Positions 1-5,483 of a DNA stretch of 7,266 bases are shown piece by piece. The stretch is from assembly GCA_003453085.1 (NCBI GenBank), contig DMMK01000348.1, forward strand, positions 2,737-10,002. Direction: 5' to 3'. Made by a program: the position numbers and the translations under genes. How positions within the stretch are numbered: position 1 is the stretch's first letter; each line of letters begins with the position of its first letter. The notes beneath the pieces were generated by a model. That model did not search any database and was not told the DNA's origin. It saw only the letters and a program-made list of their open reading frames with translations. The DNA comes from Verrucomicrobiales bacterium (GTDB taxonomy: Bacteria; Verrucomicrobiota; Verrucomicrobiia; Verrucomicrobiales; Verrucomicrobiaceae).

Positions 1-716
1 TTCAAAATCCGCTGCACCGCATTCGCCGCCTCGGCAAAGGTGCCAAAGCCAGCCGAAAGCATCGCCCGCATCGGCGGGTGCGGGATCAGGCGCAGCGTCG
101 CCTGCGTCACCACACCCAGCAGACCTTCGCTGCCCACCATCAGGCCCACGAGGTCAAAGCCCGTCTTGTTCTTGTGGCAGCGGCCCCCGGCCTTCACCAC
201 GGATCCATCGGCCAGCACCGCTTCCAGGCCTAACACATAGTGTCGCGTCACGCCATACTTCAGGCAGCGCGGCCCGCCAGCATTCGTGGCCACATTGCCG
301 CCCAGGCTGCACTCCTTCAGGCTGGCCGGGTCAGGCGGGTAAAACCAGCCCAGCTCCCGCACCGCCGCCTGCAGTTCTCCCGTGATGACTCCGGGCTCCA
401 CCACGGCCACGCCATCGGCGATGTTGATTTCCAGGATCTTGTTCATCCTCGCCAGCGATAGTGCGATGCCTCCGCGCAGCGGCACCGCCCCGCCCACATA
501 GCCCACGCGCGAGCCCTGCGGTGTCACCGGCACGCCCCACTCATTCGCATACTTCAGCACCTTCGAGACATCCTCCGTGGACTCCGCATGCACCACCACT
601 TCAGGAGGGTTGGAGGCAAACCACTTGTCCGTGCTGTGGGCCGCAAGGTCCTCCACGGTTGAGGACACGCGCGCTGCGCCGATGAGGGAAATGAGATCGT
701 CTGCCAGGGAGGCCAT
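1..716 (-). CDS. glcD: FAD-linked oxidase, GlcD (glycolate oxidase subunit) type, 3' end outside window
   Basis: Family members oxidise 2-hydroxy acids such as glycolate or D-lactate, using FAD held in a PCMH/VAO-type fold. The frame reads leftward from ATG at 716-714 and is open for 238 codons to the window edge, so only the N-terminal half is seen (GlcD proteins are usually about 450-500 residues). Recognisable parts are the FAD-binding loop near residues 62-83 (VPVTPQGSR then GYVGGAVPLRGG), the block YPPDPASLKECSLGGNVATN at 126-145 with NAGGPRCLKYG following, HKNKTGFDLVGLMVGSEG at 181-198 and the strand GVVTQATLRLIP. This order is typical of GlcD and related D-lactate dehydrogenases. The exact substrate cannot be told from this half, and no glcE or glcF neighbour is visible. 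An in-frame ATG at 770-768 would add 18 residues (MWAAQKSCVHVAPHARWL); I prefer 716 because the extension lacks family character. It is divergent from mtnA. Confidence 0.92.
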   Translation of the reverse strand, partial: MASLADDLISLIGAARVSSTVEDLAAHSTDKWFASNPPEVVVHAESTEDVSKVLKYANEWGVPVTPQGSRVGYVGGAVPLRGGIALSLARMNKILEINIADGVAVVEPGVITGELQAAVRELGWFYPPDPASLKECSLGGNVATNAGGPRCLKYGVTRHYVLGLEAVLADGSVVKAGGRCHKNKTGFDLVGLMVGSEGLLGVVTQATLRLIPHPPMRAMLSAGFGTFAEAANAVQRIL

Positions 717-809
717 CAGCCACCGTGCATGGGGTGCGACGTGCACGCAAGATTTCTGCGCGGCCCACATCGCCCTTGCGCACTGGCTGCCGCTCCCCTC
801 AGTCAGCGC
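717..809. promoter_or_regulatory. Divergent intergenic region between glcD-like gene and mtnA, with a 6-bp inverted repeat
   Basis: This 93-bp gap must hold the 5' signals of the two divergent genes unless these lie inside the coding regions. A perfect inverted repeat, CGTGCA at 724-729 and TGCACG at 742-747 with a 12-bp spacer, lies next to the glcD-like start and could be an operator. I see no convincing -35/-10 pair on either strand and no Shine-Dalgarno sequence before mtnA. The regulatory role is inferred only from position and symmetry. Confidence 0.3.
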
Positions 810-1916
810 ATGCTCGTTTCCGGCACCCCGTATCGCACCGTCTGGCTTCAGGAGGAAAGCGTCCGCATCATTGATCAACGCCGCCTCCCCTGGTCCTTTG
901 ACCTGCTCGATTTCCACACTGTGGCAGACGTGGCCGTGGCCATTCGCGATATGGCCGTGCGCGGCGCTGGCCTCATCGGGGCCACTGCAGCTTACGGCAT
1001 GTGGTTGGCCGCCCGCGAGGCCGCTACACCAGATCAACTCCGCACCCTGGCAGACAGCCTCATCATCCCCCGGCCCACCGCCGTGAATTTGAGTTGGGCA
1101 GTGAATCGCCAGCTCACCGCCATCCAGGCCGCCGGGTTTGAAAACCGGGTCGCCACCGCCCGCCTCACCGCCGAAACCATCGCCGATGAAGACGCCGCCG
1201 CCTGTGCCGCCATCGGTGCCCACGGTTTGGAAATCATCCGCGTCATCGCTTCCCGAAAGCCCGGCCAGATCGTCCATGTCCTTACCCATTGCAATGCTGG
1301 CTGGCTGGCCTTTGTGGATCACGGTTCCGCCACCGCTCCCATCTATGCCGCCCATGCGGCAGGCATCCCCATCCACGTCTGGGTGGATGAAACCCGCCCG
1401 CGAAATCAGGGCGCGCGCCTCACCGCCTGGGAACTCGCTCAGCAGGGCGTGCCACACACCGTCATTGCCGACAATACCGGCGGCCACCTCATGCAGCATG
1501 GCCAGGTGGATCTCGTCATCACCGGCGCAGACCGTGTCACCCGCAGCGGCGATGTGGCGAACAAGATCGGCACCTATTTAAAAGCCCTCGCCGCCCAGGA
1601 CAATGGCGTGCCTTTTTACGTCGCCCTGCCAAGTTCCACCTTTGACTGGACCCTCCGCGATGGCGTGCAGGGCATCCCCATTGAGCAGCGCGGGGCCGAG
1701 GAAGTAACCCATCTGGAAGGCATCACCGAAAGCGGGTCGGTCGAGACCCTGCGCATCGTCTCCCCCGGCTCACCGGCCGCCAATTACGCCTTCGATGTCA
1801 CCCCCGCCCGTCTTGTCACCGGCCTCATCACAGAGCGTGGCCTTTGCCCTGCCACTGAGACCGCCATCTGCGCCTTGCACCCGCAGGCATCCGGCTCCAT
1901 TCCCTCCCTCTCATGA
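810..1916 (+). CDS. mtnA: S-methyl-5-thioribose-1-phosphate isomerase (MtnA)
   Basis: MtnA converts 5-methylthioribose-1-phosphate (MTR-1-P) to methylthioribulose-1-phosphate, a cytosolic step of methionine salvage from methylthioadenosine. The 368-residue protein has the usual family length. Visible hallmarks are the N-terminal IIDQRRLPW, the RGAxxIGxxAAYG substrate loop at 51-63, RPTAVNLSWAVNR at 88-100, HCNAG with the catalytic-type Cys161, DETRPRNQGARLTAWEL at 193-209, GADRV with the catalytic-type Asp241, NKIGTY at 251-256, and the C-terminal block FDVTPARLVTGLITERG. The start at 810 is chosen because an upstream in-frame ATG at 729 adds 27 residues with no family character that run across the divergent promoter region. 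RGAG replaces the more usual RGAP at residue 54. The stop overlaps the protease start by 4 bp, so the two are probably co-translated. No other salvage gene (mtnB, C, D, K) is in view. eIF2B-type paralogues such as ribose-1,5-bisphosphate isomerase are less likely given the HCNAG/GADRV context. Confidence 0.95.
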   Translation: MLVSGTPYRTVWLQEESVRIIDQRRLPWSFDLLDFHTVADVAVAIRDMAVRGAGLIGATAAYGMWLAAREAATPDQLRTLADSLIIPRPTAVNLSWAVNRQLTAIQAAGFENRVATARLTAETIADEDAAACAAIGAHGLEIIRVIASRKPGQIVHVLTHCNAGWLAFVDHGSATAPIYAAHAAGIPIHVWVDETRPRNQGARLTAWELAQQGVPHTVIADNTGGHLMQHGQVDLVITGADRVTRSGDVANKIGTYLKALAAQDNGVPFYVALPSSTFDWTLRDGVQGIPIEQRGAEEVTHLEGITESGSVETLRIVSPGSPAANYAFDVTPARLVTGLITERGLCPATETAICALHPQASGSIPSLS

Positions 1917-3517
1917 CCGGCTGGCGCGCATCCATTCACTCCTTGAGCCGCAACAGCAGCTTCCTCAAGCGCCTGGCCCTGGCCATCGCCGGCGGGAGTT
2001 TCCTTGTGGCCCTGCTCATCATCGTCGTCAGTCCGGACACAGGGCGCCATATCTCGGTGGATCCGGTGGAGCAAAAGATTCGCGAGCAATGGCAGGACCT
2101 CCAGCGGGCGGAAAAGCCCACCCCGCATGAACTGGTCAGTTGGCTGCATCAGGTGACGGCCCAGATCCACCACATCGCCGAAGTGCTCGAAGTCAAAACC
2201 ACCACTTTGGAGGACTTTGGGAGCGAGGGGCAGCTCGCCGGTTATGACATCCAGCCCTTGCTGGTCCGGCACTCTGCGGATCCCGCTGTCCAGCAGCTCT
2301 GGCGGGATTTCATCCAGGCCGCCCTCAGCCACGAGGCCGCTCTTACCCAGGCCCTGAGTGAAAAGGCCGCGCAGCCCTCGCCCCTCATCACAGCCAATCT
2401 CATCCAGGCCTACCAGATGCAGGAGCGCGACCCTTCCGCCTCCCTGGCCGCCTTCATGCGGGAGGCCAGTTTCTTTCCCCAGCCCGGCATCGTGCGCGAT
2501 TCCGCCTTTCACCTCGCCATCGTTCTCAAAGACGTGCCCGTCCTCCGCCAGATCGCCGCCCAGCCAGACTGGTGGTATTCCATCGAGCCAGATGTAAGTC
2601 AGCATGCCGCCGCCATCATGGGCGACTATCGTCTGCAGTGGGAGGCCCTGCTGAAGTACCGTTTCCTGTTCAGCGCCCCCTGGGGCACGCTGGTCGTCGC
2701 TCTCCTGGCAGCCTCCATCTGGTATGTCATCCTGGTGCTCCATGGCGTGCAGGGGCCCTGGCGCTGGGTGTCGCCCTTGCTACCCTTGCTGGCAGGCATC
2801 CTCAGTGTCTGGCCGGTACTGCTCATCTCCTCCTGGCAGGAGGTCGCCCTGGGCATCCAGAAGGACGCCCCTTTCCCCTACGACCTCTGGTACCAGATTG
2901 GCGGCGTCGGCATGCGGGAGGAACTCAGCAAACTGCTGCTCGCCTCCCTTTTCATGCCGTGGCTGCTGCATCGTCGGCCTCCGGGCGGTGCCCTCATGGT
3001 AGGTGCTTTCGTGGGCCTCGGCTTCGCCCTGGAGGAAAACATCAACTACTACCTCCAGAATGGAGGCGGTGTCGCCCTGGCCCGCCTGTTCACGGCCAAT
3101 TTCCTCCATGCTGCCCTCACCGGCACCTCCACGCATGCTCTCTACGTGCTCCTGCGTTCCCGTTTCAATACGGCGGACCGCTTTCTTGTCACCTTCATGG
3201 CCGTGGTCCTCGTTCATGGCTGTTACAACTATGCCGGCTCCGTCACCCTCGTGCAGGGCGTTTACATCCTTTCCACGATCCTCCTTGCCTACATGGCTTG
3301 GCATTTCCTGGACCTGGTGGATCAGGAGTGCCCGCGCATCCGCCAGTGGATCTCCCCCGCCGCCATCTTCATCATCGGCACCGCCCTGCTGCTGGCCGCC
3401 ATCTTCCTTACTATCGCCATACGCACCCCTGACCGCCAGCTTCTGGCCGCTGCGGCCACCGAGTGCGTCGCCATGTTCCCCATCGCCTTCATTTATTGGC
3501 GAAGACTGGGGGTGTGA
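1913..3517 (+). CDS. PrsW-family glutamic-type intramembrane protease with large N-terminal domain
   Basis: PrsW proteins are multi-pass membrane proteases; the Bacillus subtilis founder does site-1 cleavage of the anti-sigma factor RsiW. The family motifs are present: EExxK as EELSK at 336-340, FxxxEN as FALEEN at 371-376, and histidines in later membrane segments (H399, H408, H435 in LVHGCYN). The predicted layout is a basic N-terminus, one membrane helix at about 21-40, a mostly helical hydrophilic region at about 45-250 that should lie outside the cytoplasm, then roughly eight hydrophobic segments from 255 to 528. At 534 residues it is more than twice the roughly 220 residues of B. subtilis PrsW, mainly because of the 200-residue region and extra C-terminal helices. 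ATG at 1913 overlaps the mtnA stop (ATGA), which supports this start and translational coupling. No sigma or anti-sigma gene is adjacent, so the substrate is unknown; a true RsiW-like role is not implied. Confidence 0.92.
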   Translation: MTGWRASIHSLSRNSSFLKRLALAIAGGSFLVALLIIVVSPDTGRHISVDPVEQKIREQWQDLQRAEKPTPHELVSWLHQVTAQIHHIAEVLEVKTTTLEDFGSEGQLAGYDIQPLLVRHSADPAVQQLWRDFIQAALSHEAALTQALSEKAAQPSPLITANLIQAYQMQERDPSASLAAFMREASFFPQPGIVRDSAFHLAIVLKDVPVLRQIAAQPDWWYSIEPDVSQHAAAIMGDYRLQWEALLKYRFLFSAPWGTLVVALLAASIWYVILVLHGVQGPWRWVSPLLPLLAGILSVWPVLLISSWQEVALGIQKDAPFPYDLWYQIGGVGMREELSKLLLASLFMPWLLHRRPPGGALMVGAFVGLGFALEENINYYLQNGGGVALARLFTANFLHAALTGTSTHALYVLLRSRFNTADRFLVTFMAVVLVHGCYNYAGSVTLVQGVYILSTILLAYMAWHFLDLVDQECPRIRQWISPAAIFIIGTALLLAAIFLTIAIRTPDRQLLAAAATECVAMFPIAFIYWRRLGV

Positions 3518-3534
3518 ACGGTCCCATTCCTCCC

Positions 3535-3565
3535 TTGCCAGATGTCTCTCTTTGGCGGATATTAA
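3535..3565 (+). promoter_or_regulatory. Weak candidate sigma-70-like promoter downstream of the prsW-like gene
   Basis: TTGCCA at 3535-3540 and TATTAA at 3560-3565 are separated by 19 bp, in the most AT-rich patch of the region. The spacing is longer than ideal. If used, it would give the tgt transcript a leader of over 350 nt containing the dyad cluster. This is inference from consensus resemblance only. Confidence 0.2.
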
Positions 3566-3673
3566 ATAATGTTTGAAAATGTTCGGTTCTGCTTACGCCC
3601 CCTTTTCCCGCCTTCGCCTGGCATGCTGCGTCCGGCGGTCTCACCTCTCATCCCCAGGCGTTCTCCCCAAATT

Positions 3674-3687
3674 TCCCCAGATGGGGA
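3674..3687. repeat. Interrupted palindrome TCCCCAGATGGGGA, copy 1
   Basis: TCCCC and GGGGA arms flank a 4-bp AGAT centre. An identical 14-bp copy starts 75 bp further on at 3749. The exact match, including the asymmetric centre, argues for a shared site and against a chance C/G-rich run. Confidence 0.7.
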
Positions 3688-3711
3688 TGCCATGGGGATT
3701 TTATCCCCATC
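3681..3711. repeat. Three phased ATGGGGAT octamers forming a hairpin-capable array
   Basis: ATGGGGAT occurs at 3681-3688 and 3692-3699, and its complement ATCCCCAT at 3703-3710. Successive copies start exactly 11 bp apart, about one helical turn. The second and third copies make a perfect 8-bp stem with a TTT loop. The first can also pair with the third through 9 bp (3680-3688 with 3703-3711). The array therefore suits either protein binding on one DNA face or alternative RNA stems. Confidence 0.6.
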
Positions 3712-3748
3712 GGTAAGGCGTTGATAATCAGCGTGTTATCGCCAAAAA

Positions 3749-3762
3749 TCCCCAGATGGGGA
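3749..3762. repeat. Interrupted palindrome TCCCCAGATGGGGA, copy 2
   Basis: This is identical over 14 bp to the copy at 3674-3687 and also sits downstream of a run of A or T bases. Its right arm continues into TGGGGAGAA, the right terminal inverted repeat of the 105-bp element. Confidence 0.7.
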
Positions 3763-3792
3763 GAATTTGAATCTTTTTCCCCATCCCCGTTC

Positions 3793-3807
3793 CTCTTTTA
3801 AAAAGAG
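3793..3807. repeat. AT-rich palindrome CTCTTTT-A-AAAAGAG
   Basis: The two 7-bp arms are perfect and share a single central A. It is too weak in G and C to be an ordinary intrinsic terminator stem and lies about 130 bp before tgt. It could be an operator or an easily melted site. Its function is unknown. Confidence 0.4.
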
Positions 3808-3886
3808 CAGCAAACCACACAAACCAGGGTGCCTACTTCCGGTCTTCCTACCTCTCCCTTAAATCCCGCTCCCCCGCGCTCCCCCT

Positions 3887-3916
3887 TTGACACCCGGCGC
3901 TTTGTCCGCCACACTC
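3887..3916 (+). promoter_or_regulatory. Candidate tgt promoter
   Basis: A perfect TTGACA -35 hexamer lies at 3887-3892. With a 17-bp spacer the -10 position reads CACACT (3910-3915), which keeps only the second, fourth and last consensus bases. A start near 3922 would leave a leader of about 16 nt before ATG 3938. The good -35 and poor -10 make this tentative. The same bases would encode the start of a longer Tgt frame from TTG 3887, which I do not favour. Confidence 0.3.
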
Positions 3917-3937
3917 CGCGCCCTTTTACCTACTTGC

Positions 3938-5077
3938 ATGTTTGAACTTCTGGCCACCGATCCCAACTCTTCCGCCCGGCGCGGACGGTTGACGACGCCT
4001 CATGGCGTGATCGAGACGCCCATTTTCATGCCTGTCGGCACCCAGGCCACGGTGAAGGCCGTGCACCCGGAAGAGTTGCGCTCCCTAAATGCCCAAATCA
4101 TTCTGGGCAATACCTACCACCTGTGGGTGCGGCCCGGGACGGAGATCATCGGCGCGGCGGGTGGTCTGCACAAATTCATGAACTGGGACCGCCCCATCCT
4201 CACGGACAGCGGCGGTTTCCAGGTCTTCTCCCTCGCCAAGCTGCGCAAGCTCAAGGAAGAAGGCTGCTACTTTAACAATCACGTGGATGGTAGCCCTATG
4301 TTCCTAGGGCCGGAAGTCGCCATGGAAATCCAGGCCACCCTGGGCAGCGACATTGCCATGTTGTTCGACGAATGCACGCCCTGGCCCTGCAGCCATGACG
4401 ATGCCCGTACCAGTCTGGAGCTGACCCTGCGCTGGGCACGCCGCTGCCGCGACTGGATTGACCAGCACCAGCCGCAGACCGGCGGTGGCGCGCAGTTGCA
4501 CTTTGGCATCGTCCAGGGCAGCACCTTTCAGGACCTGCGTGAGCGCTCCGCCCGCGAGCTTGTCGCCATGGGCTTTAGCGGTTACGCCATCGGCGGCCTC
4601 AGTGTGGGTGAGCCGGAAGAGGACATGATGCGCATCGCCGAATGGACCTGCCCGCTGCTGCCGCAAAACCAGGCCCGCTACGCCATGGGACTCGGCACCC
4701 CGCCGCAGATGGTGGAGCTGATCGCCCGCGGCATTGACATGTTCGACTGCGTGCTGCCCACCCGCCTGGCCCGCAATGGCACCGCTTTCACCCATGAAGG
4801 CACGCTGAACCTGCGGAACAACAAATTTGCCAAAGACTTCCGTCCTCTCGCCGAGGACACACACCCGCTCTGCCAGGGCTTTTCCAGGGCCTACATCCGC
4901 CACCTCATCAATACCCAGGAGGTCCTGGGTTTGCGGTTGATTTCCCTGCACAATCTGCATTTCTACCTGTCCCTTGCCGCCAGGGCACGCTCAGCCATCG
5001 AACAAGGTTGCTTTGCTGACTTCCGCGAGGAAGTCGTCGCCCGTTACCAAACCCCTCCCGAAACCACCGATCCATGA
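3938..5077 (+). CDS. tgt: Queuine/preQ1 tRNA-ribosyltransferase (tRNA-guanine transglycosylase)
   Basis: Bacterial Tgt swaps guanine-34 for preQ1 in the anticodons of tRNA-Asp, -Asn, -His and -Tyr, a cytosolic step toward queuosine. The start at ATG 3938 gives 379 residues (E. coli 375); a TTG at 3887 would add 17 residues absent from the family. Motifs seen are TDSGGFQVFSL at 89-99 with the conserved Asp90, FDECTP at 143-148 with Asp144, HFGIVQGS at 188-195, YAIGGLSVGE at 216-225, and MFDCVLPTRLARNG at 268-281 with Asp270 in the catalytic nucleophile position. The zinc site is odd: where E. coli has CxCxxC followed 26 residues later by His, this protein reads D307-x-H309-x2-C312 and H338, so only the third Cys and the His are kept. 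tgt overlaps yajC by 4 bp and probably leads a tgt-yajC-secDF operon. No clear Shine-Dalgarno sequence precedes it. Confidence 0.97.
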   Translation: MFELLATDPNSSARRGRLTTPHGVIETPIFMPVGTQATVKAVHPEELRSLNAQIILGNTYHLWVRPGTEIIGAAGGLHKFMNWDRPILTDSGGFQVFSLAKLRKLKEEGCYFNNHVDGSPMFLGPEVAMEIQATLGSDIAMLFDECTPWPCSHDDARTSLELTLRWARRCRDWIDQHQPQTGGGAQLHFGIVQGSTFQDLRERSARELVAMGFSGYAIGGLSVGEPEEDMMRIAEWTCPLLPQNQARYAMGLGTPPQMVELIARGIDMFDCVLPTRLARNGTAFTHEGTLNLRNNKFAKDFRPLAEDTHPLCQGFSRAYIRHLINTQEVLGLRLISLHNLHFYLSLAARARSAIEQGCFADFREEVVARYQTPPETTDP

Positions 5078-5409
5078 CATCCATTTTCCTCCCCCTCCTC
5101 GCTCAGGCGGCACCGCCGCCCCAGAACAGCTCCACGACCTTCATCATGATGGCGCTCATGTTCGTGATGATGTACTTCGTCCTCATCCGCCCTCAGCGCA
5201 TGAAGCAGAAGGAGCACGAAAAGCTCATCAGCAACGTCAAGGTCGGCGACCATGTCGTCCTCAATGGCGGCGAACACGGCATCATCACCAGTGTCAAGGA
5301 CCGCACCGTGATGATTAAGGTGGCCGACAATGTGAAGATTGAATACGACCGTGGCGCGATTGCCTCCGTCAGCAAAAAATCCGACGTGGTCGAAGCCACC
5401 ACCGCCTGA
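5074..5409 (+). CDS. yajC: Preprotein translocase subunit YajC
   Basis: YajC is a small single-span inner-membrane protein that associates with SecDF beside the SecYEG channel; its own role is accessory. The 111-residue product has a short N-terminal segment (MTSIFLPLLAQAAPPP), a hydrophobic helix at about 22-38, the family signature FVLIRPQRMKQKEHEKLI at 35-52, then a small cytoplasmic domain with VGDHVVLNGGEHGIITSV. Length and motif order match the family. The ATG lies in the ATGA overlap with the tgt stop, suggesting coupled translation. The secDF gene follows after 74 bp with no evident terminator, so all three are probably one transcript. Sequence between the helix and C-terminus shows no truncation. 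Confidence 0.96.
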   Translation: MTSIFLPLLAQAAPPPQNSSTTFIMMALMFVMMYFVLIRPQRMKQKEHEKLISNVKVGDHVVLNGGEHGIITSVKDRTVMIKVADNVKIEYDRGAIASVSKKSDVVEATTA

Positions 5410-5483
5410 TCCGTTCCGCCTTGCCTCCCGCCGTGCTCCTCTGAGCACTGAGCCCCGTTCCCTCTCTCTCCAATCAATCCACC

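Larger units (their letters stand above)
3661..3765. repeat. Dyad-rich element bounded by 9-bp inverted repeats
   Basis: The segment begins with TTCTCCCCA (3661-3669) and ends with its exact complement TGGGGAGAA (3757-3765), so the 105-bp unit has terminal inverted repeats. Inside are two identical interrupted palindromes, three phased octamers and a smaller interrupted stem (GGCG 3717-3720 with CGCC 3740-3743, ATAA 3724-3727 with TTAT 3736-3739, loop 3728-3735). It has no protein-coding character. It may be a cluster of binding sites, an RNA structure, or a miniature dispersed repeat; one window cannot separate these. Confidence 0.5.
3518..3937. other. Long intergenic region between prsW-like gene and tgt
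   Basis: This is about 420 bp with no convincing gene. Its first part has an AT-rich patch (3559-3580). A GC-rich imperfect hairpin follows: CCGCC at 3608-3612 pairs with GGCGG at 3634-3638, plus an inner CGC/GCG. It could end the prsW-like transcript, but no T-run follows, so it is not a classical intrinsic terminator. The centre (3649-3790) has ten copies of TCCCC or its complement GGGGA in dyads, listed separately. Beyond that lie an AT dyad at 3793-3807 and a pyrimidine-rich run up to the tgt start. A 51-codon frame at 3569-3724 is the only small ORF worth naming and is not called as a gene. I see no preQ1 riboswitch consensus. Confidence 0.7.

Noticed and set aside
729..809. N-terminal extension of MtnA from an upstream ATG
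   Set aside because: It would add 27 residues unlike any MtnA and would fill the divergent promoter region; the start at 810 fits the family.
1784..2743. 319-codon minus-strand frame opposite the end of mtnA and the prsW-like gene
   Set aside because: It spans two real genes on the other strand, shows no domain, and has the composition of a GC-rich shadow frame.
2572..3432. 286-codon plus-strand frame inside the prsW-like gene
   Set aside because: It is an out-of-frame shadow rich in Arg, Pro, Gly and His. The prsW frame carries all the conserved motifs over the same bases.
3649..3790. preQ1 riboswitch or CRISPR array in the region before tgt
   Set aside because: There is no preQ1 aptamer consensus, and the repeats are short, unevenly spaced and palindromic without unique spacers of constant length.
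3793..3807. Intrinsic terminator at the CTCTTTT/AAAAGAG palindrome
   Set aside because: The arms are AT-rich and joined by a single base, so no stable stem with a following U-run would form in RNA.
3887..3937. Tgt start at TTG 3887
   Set aside because: It would add 17 residues before the typical family start and overlaps a perfect TTGACA hexamer; ATG 3938 fits the known length.
4304..4960. 218-codon minus-strand frame opposite tgt
   Set aside because: It is antisense to tgt, whose motifs are unambiguous, and it has no recognisable domain.
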